Shown in pieces: positions 1 through 7,605 of a DNA stretch of 64,000 bases. The DNA comes from Mycobacterium sp. Aquia_216. GTDB taxonomy: Bacteria > Actinomycetota > Actinomycetes > Mycobacteriales > Mycobacteriaceae. A program made the position numbers and the translations under genes. The notes beneath the pieces were generated by a model that saw only the letters and a program-made list of their open reading frames with translations, was not told the DNA's origin and did no database searches. How positions within the stretch are numbered: the stretch's first letter is position 1; the number at the start of each line of letters is the position of its first letter. The stretch is from contig NZ_CP113529.1 in assembly GCF_026723865.1 (NCBI RefSeq), positions 1,674,001-1,738,000 of the forward strand, written 5' to 3'.

Positions 1-644
1 TTGATGGGGAGGGCCAACCGCTCCAGTCGCGGACGGTCGAAGCCGGCATCGCTGACCCAACGCGATAGCCGGCTGGACCGACCCATCGCGTCGACGACAA
101 AGTCGACTTCCAATACGGCCGCACCGGAACGACCGACGAACTCGATCCCCGCTACCGCGCCGTCTCGATATCGCAGACCCCTCGCCTGTGCACGCTGCAC
201 GGAGATGTTGGCCAGTGACAACACCTTGGTACGAACCGCTGACTCGAGCAAGGGCCGCGTGGCGCCGAGCATTTCGTAGTGGGGGGAACTTCGCGCCACC
301 AAATCGCCGTCGAGTGTCTGATCCTCGGAAGTGATCCTGACGGCCCCTCGTGCCAGCGCCTCTTCGCTGAAACCGGGAAGCCATCGGTCCATCCACCGCC
401 GCCCGGCCGCCAACGCCACGTGTAGTTGATGTCCCTGGGGCACGCCGGGGCGCGACGCTCGATCGCCGAGTTCATCGCGCTCGATGATGACGACGTGGCG
501 GGCAAAGTCGGAAAGTACCCGGGCGGCGAGCAGCCCGGCGATGCTGCCACCGACCACGCAGGCGGTGTCGAATACAAGTCGCTTCCGGCCGGGTGGCTCG
601 GCGTTGACCAGTCTGTCGAAGACGGAAGCTACGGTATTCGACAT
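1..644 (-). CDS. FAD-dependent monooxygenase-like protein, truncated by the window edge
   Basis: This is the N-terminal 214 codons of a flavoprotein that runs off the left edge. The ATG at 642-644 (reverse strand) gives MSNTVASVFDRLVN. A dinucleotide-binding segment follows near residues 29-42 (VVGGSIAGLLAARVL), then the acidic strand end VIIERDEL, typical of the FAD Rossmann fold in aromatic hydroxylase and halogenase-like proteins. A later VVDAMGRSSRLSRW resembles the second FAD motif. It belongs to the same broad family as the complete gene at 25559-26965. The substrate is unknown, and the catalytic half is outside the window. Confidence 0.8.
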   Translation of the reverse strand, partial: MSNTVASVFDRLVNAEPPGRKRLVFDTACVVGGSIAGLLAARVLSDFARHVVIIERDELGDRASRPGVPQGHQLHVALAAGRRWMDRWLPGFSEEALARGAVRITSEDQTLDGDLVARSSPHYEMLGATRPLLESAVRTKVLSLANISVQRAQARGLRYRDGAVAGIEFVGRSGAAVLEVDFVVDAMGRSSRLSRWVSDAGFDRPRLERLALPI

Positions 645-1047
645 CAGCGCAGCCTCGCTGTTTGGCTTCGGTTGGTCATCGATTTAGCGACGGCGGTAAG
701 CATTTCGGCCCCCTCGCCTCGCTCTGCTTACCCGACGGTATCCACCTCCTTGGTATGGGTACCAGTGCGACGCCATGAGTGTTATCGATGGAAGTCATCG
801 CAGCAGCTGATCGGAGCGGGCCAGTGCATAGTATGGTGGCAAATCAATCAGCTGAGAGACGTTGGCTATCAGCATGTTTCGAGCATTCCCTGCGGCGCTT
901 GGCCGACGCCGGTCGCGGACCAGCCGGCGTCGTTGATGCTGTCGCCGGCCGTGCCGCATAGGTAACCTCGCCCCGCCGCGTGCGGCGTCGTCGGCAACTC
1001 GGCCCGTGCGAATGCCGCAGTCCCGTGTTAGGATCGCGCGGTATCGC
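645..1047. other. Intergenic region between divergent genes
   Basis: These roughly 400 bases separate the minus-strand flavoprotein from the zinc-uptake operon. I see no convincing gene. The only symmetrical element noticed is a short inverted repeat TGGTA-N4-TACCA at 751-764, about 107 bases upstream of the flavoprotein start. It could be an operator for that gene, but the arms are too short to be sure. Confidence 0.5.
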
Positions 1048-1068
1048 TAATGAAAACCATTTTCATTA
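1048..1068 (+). promoter_or_regulatory. Zur box upstream of the zinc ABC importer operon
   Basis: A perfect inverted repeat with 9-base arms and a 3-base centre (TAATGAAAA-N3-TTTTCATTA) lies 20 bases upstream of the chosen znuA start. It matches the AT-rich palindrome bound by mycobacterial Zur (FurB) and stands out sharply in GC-rich DNA. Zinc-loaded Zur would repress the operon. Since the operon ends with a Fur-family gene, autoregulation is likely. Confidence 0.85.
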
Positions 1069-1088
1069 CTCCATGCTCGGGAGGTTTG

Positions 1089-2048
1089 ATGGACGGTCGA
1101 CCCGGTCGGCACAGGTTCACGGTATCGGCAGCGCTGGGCATGGTCGCGATACTGCTCGGTACGGTTGCGTGTAGCGGCGGCAACGGGCCGCAATCCGGAT
1201 CCAATGGCACGAGCAGCAGCGGGGCCGGCTCCAAAATCGCTGTCATCGCGACGATCAACGCGTGGGGCAGCATCGCCGCACAGCTCGGTGGTGACCGAGT
1301 CCAGCTGACCAGCATCATCACCAATCCCAACACCGACCCGCACAGCTATGAGCCGTCGGCCGCTGATGCGCGCATGGTCGCCGACGCGGCGATCGTGGTC
1401 GAAAATGGCATCGGCTACGACGCCTGGGCCGACAAAATGATTGCGGCCGACCCGAATCCGCGGCGAGCAGTTGTCAATGTCGGTGACACCGTCGGGATCC
1501 CTGCGGGAGGCAACCCGCACCAGTGGTATTCACCCGACTCGGTCACCAAGGTGTCCAACGCGATTACCGCCGCTTACAAGAAGGCGGACCCGAACGACTC
1601 GGCGTATTTCGATCAGCAGAACCAGCAGTTCCTCAACCAGGGCCTGTCCAACTACCACAGCTTGATCGCCAGCATCAAAGCCAAGTACGCCGGGACGCCG
1701 GTCGGTGCCAGCGAATCGATCTTTTCCCCCCTCTCAGATGCGTTGGGGCTGAACCTGATTACGCCACCGGAGTTCCTCAAGGCAATCAGTGAAGGCACCG
1801 ATCCGGCACCGCCGGACAAGGCGACCATTGACCACCAGATCGCAACAAAGGCGATCAAGGTGTATGTGTTGAACAGCCAAAACAACACCCCGGACGTGCA
1901 GGCCCAGGTCGACGCGGCCAAGAATCAGGGCATTCCCGTCACCACTGTGACCGAGACACTGTCGCCGGCAAGCGCGTCGTTTCAAGATTGGCAATCCGCG
2001 CAGTTGTCCGCACTGGCGGATGCTCTACATACGGCCATAGGAAAATAG
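1089..2048 (+). CDS. znuA: Zinc ABC transporter substrate-binding lipoprotein (ZnuA-like)
   Basis: This is the extracytoplasmic metal-binding subunit of a cluster-9 (ZnuA/TroA) ABC importer, 319 residues. The ATG at 1089 follows a GGGAGG ribosome site; an upstream in-frame ATG at 1050 lies inside the Zur box and is unlikely to be used. The N-terminus has a signal peptide ending at a lipobox-like Cys (LLGTVAC), so the protein is probably membrane-anchored. Likely metal ligands include the His of NTDPHSYEPS, the His of NPHQWYSP and an acidic residue near the C-terminus. There is no long His-rich loop. It is directly followed by the ATPase gene. Confidence 0.92.
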   Translation: MDGRPGRHRFTVSAALGMVAILLGTVACSGGNGPQSGSNGTSSSGAGSKIAVIATINAWGSIAAQLGGDRVQLTSIITNPNTDPHSYEPSAADARMVADAAIVVENGIGYDAWADKMIAADPNPRRAVVNVGDTVGIPAGGNPHQWYSPDSVTKVSNAITAAYKKADPNDSAYFDQQNQQFLNQGLSNYHSLIASIKAKYAGTPVGASESIFSPLSDALGLNLITPPEFLKAISEGTDPAPPDKATIDHQIATKAIKVYVLNSQNNTPDVQAQVDAAKNQGIPVTTVTETLSPASASFQDWQSAQLSALADALHTAIGK

Positions 2049-2933
2049 ATGACCGTCGCGGATCCCGGACCAGCCGGCCAGCAGGTCAACCCGGCGCCGC
2101 CGGCCGGGGAGATCGCGGTCCGGATGCGCGGTGCCTCGGCCGTGGTGGGCGGCAAGACGGTGTGGTCGGACGTGTCCCTCGACGTCGCCGCAGGCGAGTT
2201 CGTTGCGGTACTGGGGCCTAACGGCTGCGGAAAGTCGACGCTGCTGAAAGTGCTTCTGGGGCTGACACCGTCGCACGGCGTGGTCGAGGTCCTGGGTGCG
2301 CGCCCCGGCCGGCGCAATAACCGGATCGGGAACCTGCCACAGCGGCGCGCATTCGACGCCAGCGTGCCCATCCGCGGCATCGACGTGGTGTCCCTGGGGT
2401 TGGACGGTGCGCGGTGGGGAACGCCGTTGCCCTGGTTCACCCGGGTTATCGCCCCGCGACGGTTCGCGGAACGGCGACGACGGCTCGAGCAGGTAATCGA
2501 ACTGGTCGGTGCCACCGACTATGCCCGGCGTCCGATCGGGCGCTGCTCCGGTGGTGAACAGCAGCGGCTGCTGATCGCCCAAGCCCTTATCCGCCGGCCG
2601 GAACTGCTGTTGCTCGACGAGCCGCTCGACAGCCTCGATGTGCCCAGCCAGGCCGGGATCAGTGCTCTGGTCGGCGACATCTGCCGCCGAGAGCGCGTCG
2701 CGGTGGTCATGGTGGCCCACGACGTGAACCCGATCCTGCCCTACCTGGATCGCGTCATTTACATCGCCGGCGGGTCGGCCGTGATCGGATCCCCCGAGGA
2801 GGTGATCACCGCCGATCAGCTCAGCGCGCTCTACGGCATCCCAATCGAAGTGCTTCACGACCGGGCCGGGCACCTGTTCGTTGTCGGCCAGCCCGATGCC
2901 GCTCCCTCGCAGATCGCCGGAGTGCGGGCATGA
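2049..2933 (+). CDS. znuC: Zinc ABC transporter ATP-binding protein (ZnuC-like)
   Basis: This is the 294-residue cytoplasmic ATPase that powers the importer. Walker A is LGPNGCGKSTLLKV (about residue 57), the ABC signature is RCSGGEQQRLLIAQAL, and Walker B is LLLLDEPLDSLD followed by the switch His in MVAHDVNP. The start abuts the znuA stop, and the stop overlaps the permease start in ATGA at 2930-2933, indicating translational coupling. Metal preference is inferred from the Zur box and neighbours; cluster-9 importers may also carry manganese. Confidence 0.93.
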   Translation: MTVADPGPAGQQVNPAPPAGEIAVRMRGASAVVGGKTVWSDVSLDVAAGEFVAVLGPNGCGKSTLLKVLLGLTPSHGVVEVLGARPGRRNNRIGNLPQRRAFDASVPIRGIDVVSLGLDGARWGTPLPWFTRVIAPRRFAERRRRLEQVIELVGATDYARRPIGRCSGGEQQRLLIAQALIRRPELLLLDEPLDSLDVPSQAGISALVGDICRRERVAVVMVAHDVNPILPYLDRVIYIAGGSAVIGSPEEVITADQLSALYGIPIEVLHDRAGHLFVVGQPDAAPSQIAGVRA

Positions 2934-3847
2934 ATCCGCAGCTGACCTGGGATCTGATCGCCGATGTGCAACAGATGTGGGACTACCCGTTCATGGTCAC
3001 CGCGGTGCGCGCCGGCACCGTCGTCGCCGTGCTTGCCGGTGTGGTCGGCTGGGTGATGGTGCTGCGCAAGGAAAGCTTCGCCGGGCACACCCTGGCCATC
3101 GTCGGCTTCCCCGGCGCCGCCGCCGCGGCTTGGCTCGGCGTGGCCACCGGCTACGGGTACTTCGCGGCCTGCATCGGTGCCGCGGCGGCGATCGCGTTGC
3201 TGCCCACGTCGACCCAGGCGCGCGGCATGGGCGGCCTCAGCGACGAGTCCGCCGGGATCGGCACGATTCAGGCTCTCGCGTTGGCGACCGGGTTTCTGTT
3301 CGTCAGCCTCTATCACGGATTCCTCTCGGGGCTGACCAATCTGCTGTTCGGCACGATCGCCGGGGTCAGCTCTCAGCAGCTTCGTGTGCTGGTCATCGCC
3401 GCACTGGTCTGCCTGATCGTGCTGGCCGCCATCGGGCGCCCGCTGCTATGGGCCTCGATCGACCCCGACGCCGCCGCCGCCAACGGGGTCCCGACCCGAT
3501 TGGTCGCCGGGGTGTTCCTGCTGGTGCTCGGCGCCGCCGCCGCCGGTGCCAGCCAGATCACCGGCAGCCTCTTGGTATTCGCGCTGCTGGTCGCCCCACC
3601 GGCGGCCGCATTCCACTTCACCGCCCGTCCCGCGATGGGCATTGCGATCTCGGTGCTCATAGCGGTCACCGTGACCTGGGCGGGGATCGGCTGCGCCTTC
3701 TATTCGCCGTATCCGATCGGGTTCTGGGTGAGCAGCCTCGCGTTCGGCGTCTATTTGGTGGCCGTCGGCTATCGGGCGAGCGTCGAGCGGACACTGCGTC
3801 GGATCGACCGACGGCAGTCGCCAACTCGCCCGGCGGTGGCGGCATGA
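2930..3847 (+). CDS. znuB: Zinc ABC transporter permease, first subunit (ZnuB-like)
   Basis: This 305-residue integral membrane protein has eight or so hydrophobic segments and belongs to the ABC-3 permease family. It has the family pattern MVLRKESFAGHTLAIVGFPGAAAAAWLG near the N-terminus and a central block in which GVPTRLVAGVFLLVLG is followed by ASQITGSLLVFALLVAPPAAA. It starts inside the znuC stop codon and ends in an ATGA overlap with a second permease gene. Two different permeases in one operon suggest a heterodimeric channel. Confidence 0.9.
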   Translation: MNPQLTWDLIADVQQMWDYPFMVTAVRAGTVVAVLAGVVGWVMVLRKESFAGHTLAIVGFPGAAAAAWLGVATGYGYFAACIGAAAAIALLPTSTQARGMGGLSDESAGIGTIQALALATGFLFVSLYHGFLSGLTNLLFGTIAGVSSQQLRVLVIAALVCLIVLAAIGRPLLWASIDPDAAAANGVPTRLVAGVFLLVLGAAAAGASQITGSLLVFALLVAPPAAAFHFTARPAMGIAISVLIAVTVTWAGIGCAFYSPYPIGFWVSSLAFGVYLVAVGYRASVERTLRRIDRRQSPTRPAVAA

Positions 3848-4734
3848 CAATCCTCGGTGGACGCGCCAGCGCGTCGGGGCCATTCGCCGGGCTCACGAAT
3901 ATGCTGGCCCACCCCTTCATCACCCATGCGCTGGTGGCCGGGACTGCGGTGGCGGTGGTGTGCGGGCTGGCCGGCTTCTTCCTGGTGTTGCGCGGCCAGG
4001 TATTCGCCGGCGACGCGCAAGGACACATCGCCTACACCGGCGCCATGGCGGCTCTGGTGGCCGGGCTGGACCCCCGGGTGGGGTTGTTCGCCGCCACCAT
4101 CATTGCCGGAATCGCGTTGGGTCTGATCAACCGGCGCGGCGCCGACGACGTCGCGATCGGCTCGTTCTTCTCCTGGATACTGGGCTTGGGCGCGCTGTTT
4201 TTGACCTACTACACCACTCACGGCAGCGGTACCAACGGTACGGCCAACGTTAATGTCTTGTTCGGCAGCATCTTTGGGATCAATGACCAAGCGAGTGCCC
4301 TCGCGGTGGGGGTCGCCGCCGCAGTGGGCGCCGTTCTGATCGCGATCGCGCGACCGCTGCTGTTCGCTACCATCGATGCGGGCGTCGCCCAGGCCGCCGG
4401 CGTACCGACCCGGCTGCTGAGCACGCTTTTCCTGGTCATCGTGGGGATTACGGTCGCCGAGGCCACCCAGATCATCGGAGCACTCGTCGTCCTGGGCCTG
4501 CTCGCCGCGCCGGCCGCCGCCGCCGTGCGGCTGACGACCCATCCCTGGCGGGGATTCTGGTTGTCTGCGGTCTTGGCCACCGCCGCGATCTGGATCGGGG
4601 TCACCATCGCCTACGCCGTTCCTGCGGCGCCGGCCACCTTCACCATCATGAGCACCGCCGCAACGACCTACCTCGTCGCCGCCGTGATCAGCGCCCGAGG
4701 GCGCCGGCCGCGCGATACACCGGCGGCGCAGTAA
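3844..4734 (+). CDS. znuB2: Zinc ABC transporter permease, second subunit (ZnuB-like)
   Basis: This is a 296-residue ABC-3 family permease, paralogous to its upstream neighbour. The ATG at 3844 overlaps the previous stop. The same frame is open much further upstream, but only as an out-of-frame shadow of znuC and the first permease. Family hallmarks are LRGQVFAGDAQGHIAYTGAM and AQAAGVPTRLLSTLFLVIVG followed by ATQIIGALVVLGLLAAPAA. It probably pairs with the first permease. The symbol is a label of convenience. Confidence 0.88.
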   Translation: MTILGGRASASGPFAGLTNMLAHPFITHALVAGTAVAVVCGLAGFFLVLRGQVFAGDAQGHIAYTGAMAALVAGLDPRVGLFAATIIAGIALGLINRRGADDVAIGSFFSWILGLGALFLTYYTTHGSGTNGTANVNVLFGSIFGINDQASALAVGVAAAVGAVLIAIARPLLFATIDAGVAQAAGVPTRLLSTLFLVIVGITVAEATQIIGALVVLGLLAAPAAAAVRLTTHPWRGFWLSAVLATAAIWIGVTIAYAVPAAPATFTIMSTAATTYLVAAVISARGRRPRDTPAAQ

Positions 4735-4759
4735 GACAAGCAAGCCGAGGAGCGCAACG

Positions 4760-5200
4760 ATGCCCGCGCCGCGGGTACTACGCCGGACCCGAATGACCGC
4801 CCAGCAACGAGCATTGCTCGATCTGCTGCATCGCAGCGACCGCTTCCGCGGTGCCCAGCGACTCTATGACGATCTTCGCCACGTACAGGGCGTCCGGATC
4901 GGATTGGTGACCGTCTACCGGATCTTGGGCCTGTTCACCGACAAGAAAATCACCGAAACCCAGCGCGCTGAAGACGGCGAGATGCTGTACCGGCTGCGCA
5001 CCACTTCCCAACACCGGCATTACTTACTATGCCGACGCTGCGGGCGGGCGATCGGCTTCACCGCAGACGAAATCGAAGAGTTTACAAGCCAACTCGCTCA
5101 GAAACACCGCTACACCGACGTCACCCACCAGATCGACTTCTACGGAACCTGCCCTCTGTGCTTTGAGTCGTCAGCGGGAGCCGCGGGGCCAAGGGGGTAA
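4760..5200 (+). CDS. zur: Fur-family zinc uptake regulator (Zur)
   Basis: This 146-residue cytoplasmic repressor is the last gene of the importer operon. It has a winged-helix DNA-binding domain (residues about 10-75, including LVTVYRILGLF) and a dimerisation domain with two CxxC pairs, LLCRRCG and GTCPLCF, that would form the structural zinc site. The HRHYLLC region supplies likely sensing ligands. The ATG follows a GAGGAG site. Position and the upstream Zur box argue for Zur rather than FurA. Mycobacteria usually have another zur next to smtB, so this may be a second copy. Its 3' end overlaps the convergent WD40 gene by 30 bases. Confidence 0.88.
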   Translation: MPAPRVLRRTRMTAQQRALLDLLHRSDRFRGAQRLYDDLRHVQGVRIGLVTVYRILGLFTDKKITETQRAEDGEMLYRLRTTSQHRHYLLCRRCGRAIGFTADEIEEFTSQLAQKHRYTDVTHQIDFYGTCPLCFESSAGAAGPRG

Positions 5201-6223
5201 CCAGTAGCGCACGGCGCCGGAGCGGTGTCCGGAAAAGATTCCATCGCTGGTGGCGGCCAGTGCGTCGACGGGGTCGCCGGTGGCCGTCGTCCAGATCGGG
5301 CTGATCTGCCCCCCTGAGCGAGCGGTTGGCCCCAGTCGCCATAGTGCGACATCGCCGGCGGCGTCACCGGAGACCAGGATCGGGACAGAGCTCCCGGTGC
5401 GTGCCCAGGTCAGCGCCGTGACGTTGGCGCGGTGGCCCTCAGCGAGCACGCCGTCCCGGCCGGTGGGTCCCGAACCGGAGAAATCCCAGCACACGACGGT
5501 GTCGCCGCTGTGGCAGCACATCCAGCGACCGGACGGTTCGAAGCTCGGCCGTGACACCGATTTCAGGAAGCCGCTCATCCGAAAGTCGCTGCCGTCCCGC
5601 ACATTCCAACCATGCAAGGTGGCATCCTGGCTGCCGCCGACCACCCATCGCCCGTTGGGGGAGACGGCGATCCCGGCGATCGCGCCTGGGGCGGGGAGAT
5701 GCGCGGTGGCGCGATCGGCGTCGGGCTCGAAGATCGAGACACCCTGGTAGGCGGCTGCTGCCAACCGGCGCCCGTCATCGCGCATCCAGCTCAGCCCGGC
5801 TACCGTGCTCAGCAGCGGTGGTGAAGTCCAGCGCAATCGCCCGTCGGCCGCGTAGATCCGCACCAAGCGGGCGTCGCCGGCCGCAAGGCTGCCGGATTTG
5901 GCAGCCCAGGCCAGGCACCCACACCAATTGTGCGGGTGGTCGGCCAGCGGCGAGCCGGTGACGAGGTCGAATAGCCTGAGTCGCTGGGAGCCGCCGGCGG
6001 CAAGCTGGGCGCCGTCCGGGCTGGTGGCCATGGCCAGCAGGAAGTCGTCGAGCGCCAGCTGCAACTGTGCGCGGCCGTCGGTGTCCGCGACAAGAATTCG
6101 GCCCTCTGAGCCTCCGATGATCACCCTGCCCGCAAGCGAAGCGATCGCCAACACCGGCTCGCCGATGTCGATCTGCCACAGCGCCTCTTGGGTGACCGAG
6201 CCGGAAGTCACTTCGACCGCCAT
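5171..6223 (-). CDS. WD40 beta-propeller protein in a Zur-type operon
   Basis: This 350-residue protein has about seven WD40-like blades, with repeat ends such as LRLFDLVTG, VRIYAADG, LHGWNVRDG, VVCWDFSG, VALWRLG and VRYWLPP. No signal peptide is visible, so it should be cytosolic. The ATG at 6223 lies inside the end of the COG0523 gene (16-base overlap), so it is the third gene of that operon. Cysteines cluster in NWCGCLAW and GRWMCCHSGD, which could bind metal; that is inference. Propellers usually scaffold other proteins. The specific role is unknown, but the operon implies work during zinc shortage. Confidence 0.85.
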   Translation of the reverse strand: MAVEVTSGSVTQEALWQIDIGEPVLAIASLAGRVIIGGSEGRILVADTDGRAQLQLALDDFLLAMATSPDGAQLAAGGSQRLRLFDLVTGSPLADHPHNWCGCLAWAAKSGSLAAGDARLVRIYAADGRLRWTSPPLLSTVAGLSWMRDDGRRLAAAAYQGVSIFEPDADRATAHLPAPGAIAGIAVSPNGRWVVGGSQDATLHGWNVRDGSDFRMSGFLKSVSRPSFEPSGRWMCCHSGDTVVCWDFSGSGPTGRDGVLAEGHRANVTALTWARTGSSVPILVSGDAAGDVALWRLGPTARSGGQISPIWTTATGDPVDALAATSDGIFSGHRSGAVRYWLPPWPRGSR

Positions 6224-7227
6224 GCGGTCACGGGTGCTTCGGCGATGCACGCCCGAAAACTCGCCTCGAGCTCGGCACGATCCAGATTGCGGCCGATGAA
6301 GATCATCCGGTTTCGCCGGGACTCACCCGGACGCCACGGGGCACTCAACTCGCCATCGTGCAGCATGTGCACGCCCTGGAACACATAACGTCGCTCCGTA
6401 CCGGCCAGATTCAGTACGCCCTTGCTGCGGAACAGGTCTGGGCCCCGCTCAGCGAGCAGCCGACCGAGCCACTCGTTGAGCTTTTCGACGTTGACGGTGC
6501 CCTCGACGTCGATGCCGACGCTACTTACCGAGTCATCATGGCGGTGCTCACTATCGGGATCGAGGAATCCCGGTTCGCCCGCCAAGACTTGTGCGAGGTC
6601 GAAGGCATGCACATCGAGCACGTCGGCCAGGTTGACGTCGCAGCGCACAGCGGGCAGCACCGTCGCAGCAGCGTTGATGCCACGGATACGACGGCCAACG
6701 GTGGTGATCTGCCCGGCATCCACCAGGTCTTGCTTATTGAGAATTATCTTGTCGGCGAACGCGATCTGCTCGACGGCCTCGTTTTCCACTCCGTCCGGCT
6801 TGACTTCCTCGAGGTGAGTGAGCACGTGTTTGGCGTCGACGACGGTGATGATCGCATCCAGGCGCAGCTGTGCGCGCAGTGCGTCGTCCATGAAGAAGGT
6901 CTGGGCGACCGGGGCAGGATCGGCCAACCCGGTGGTTTCGATGATGATGGCGTCGAAGCGATCTTTACGACGCATCAGGGCGCCGAGAATCCGGATAAGG
7001 TCACCGCGCACCGTGCAGCAGATGCAGCCGTTGTTCATCTCGAACACCTCCTCCTCGGCATCGAGCACCAGTGCGTCGTCCACGCCGACCTCACCGAATT
7101 CGTTCTCGATCACCGCGATACGCCTGCCGTGGCGCTCGCTCAGGATGCGGTTGAGCAGTGTTGTCTTGCCGGAGCCGAGAAATCCGGTCAGCACCGTCAC
7201 AGGAATACGTTGATCAGTCGTTGCCAT
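6208..7227 (-). CDS. COG0523 (CobW/ZigA-type) GTP-dependent metallochaperone
   Basis: This 339-residue G3E-family GTPase is predicted to deliver metal to client proteins. It shows Walker A (TGFLGSGKTTLLNRIL), the metal-binding motif GCICC, a Walker B-like IIIETTGLADP and the guanine-specificity motif NKQDL, followed by the C-terminal CobW_C region. The ATG at 7227 overlaps the previous gene by 14 bases; an upstream TTG at 7251 is less likely. COG0523 proteins under Zur control are known zinc-starvation proteins, and the upstream Zur-like box places it in that class. An internal His-containing stretch EHRHDDS precedes the C-terminal domain. Confidence 0.9.
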   Translation of the reverse strand: MATTDQRIPVTVLTGFLGSGKTTLLNRILSERHGRRIAVIENEFGEVGVDDALVLDAEEEVFEMNNGCICCTVRGDLIRILGALMRRKDRFDAIIIETTGLADPAPVAQTFFMDDALRAQLRLDAIITVVDAKHVLTHLEEVKPDGVENEAVEQIAFADKIILNKQDLVDAGQITTVGRRIRGINAAATVLPAVRCDVNLADVLDVHAFDLAQVLAGEPGFLDPDSEHRHDDSVSSVGIDVEGTVNVEKLNEWLGRLLAERGPDLFRSKGVLNLAGTERRYVFQGVHMLHDGELSAPWRPGESRRNRMIFIGRNLDRAELEASFRACIAEAPVTAWRSK

Positions 7228-7531
7228 GAGGGTCTCCGTGGGGATTTTCAAGGAGCAGGCGCGCCATCATCTGGTCGGTGATGGCGGTCAACGGGTAGTG
7301 GACATGCCAGCGCCGGGTTGGCGCAGCCAACACAGCAATGACGGTCTCGACCGGCGGGCAGCCTGGCTCGCGGCAGCTCAGTTGCTGCACTGTCACGGCC
7401 ACCCCATCATCCAGTTTCAAGCTGGAACGGACTAGTTGGGCGAGGTGGATGGCGCGTGTTCCCCGGTCGGGATCGTGTGCGTTACCAACGCCATCGGCAC
7501 CCAACACCAGTCTGTCCAGCGGCCCGGTCAT
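7214..7531 (-). CDS. Small conserved protein with a CREPGCPP motif, first gene of the COG0523 operon
   Basis: This predicted protein of about 105 residues starts at the ATG at 7531, 18 bases downstream of the Zur-like box; a TTG at 7543 is an alternative. The central QLSCREPGCPPVETVI contains two Cys separated by four residues, and the C-terminus HGDPHGND adds histidines. Both could be metal ligands. No named domain is recognised. It overlaps the COG0523 gene by 14 bases, so the two are translationally coupled. A partner or client of the GTPase is plausible; the function is unknown. Confidence 0.75.
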   Translation of the reverse strand: MTGPLDRLVLGADGVGNAHDPDRGTRAIHLAQLVRSSLKLDDGVAVTVQQLSCREPGCPPVETVIAVLAAPTRRWHVHYPLTAITDQMMARLLLENPHGDPHGND

Positions 7532-7549
7532 GGCTGCAGTCAACCCTTA

Positions 7550-7566
7550 TTGAAAATAATTTTCAA
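7550..7566 (-). promoter_or_regulatory. Zur-like box upstream of the COG0523 operon
   Basis: The palindrome TTGAAAA-N3-TTTTCAA has 7-base perfect arms and shares its GAAAA-N3-TTTTC core with the box at 1048-1068. It lies 18 bases upstream of the small gene start and downstream of the ctpC stop, so it should control the operon reading leftwards. Repression by zinc-loaded Zur is the expected mode. Confidence 0.78.
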
Positions 7567-7605
7567 ATAGCACAAGGTGCATATGCCGGGACTTCGCCGC
7601 GGCGC

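Noticed and set aside
751..764. Inverted repeat TGGTA-N4-TACCA
   Set aside because: The arms are only five bases and there is no matching site elsewhere in the window; kept only as a note in the intergenic entry.
426..965. Forward open frame across the flavoprotein start and the intergenic region
   Set aside because: It is antisense to a frame with a clear FAD motif, has no ribosome site, and reads as unstructured sequence.
2881..4734. A single very long open frame that could be read as one 617-residue protein
   Set aside because: Its first half is an Arg/Gly-rich out-of-frame reading of znuC and the first permease. Only the part from the ATG at 3844 has membrane-protein character.
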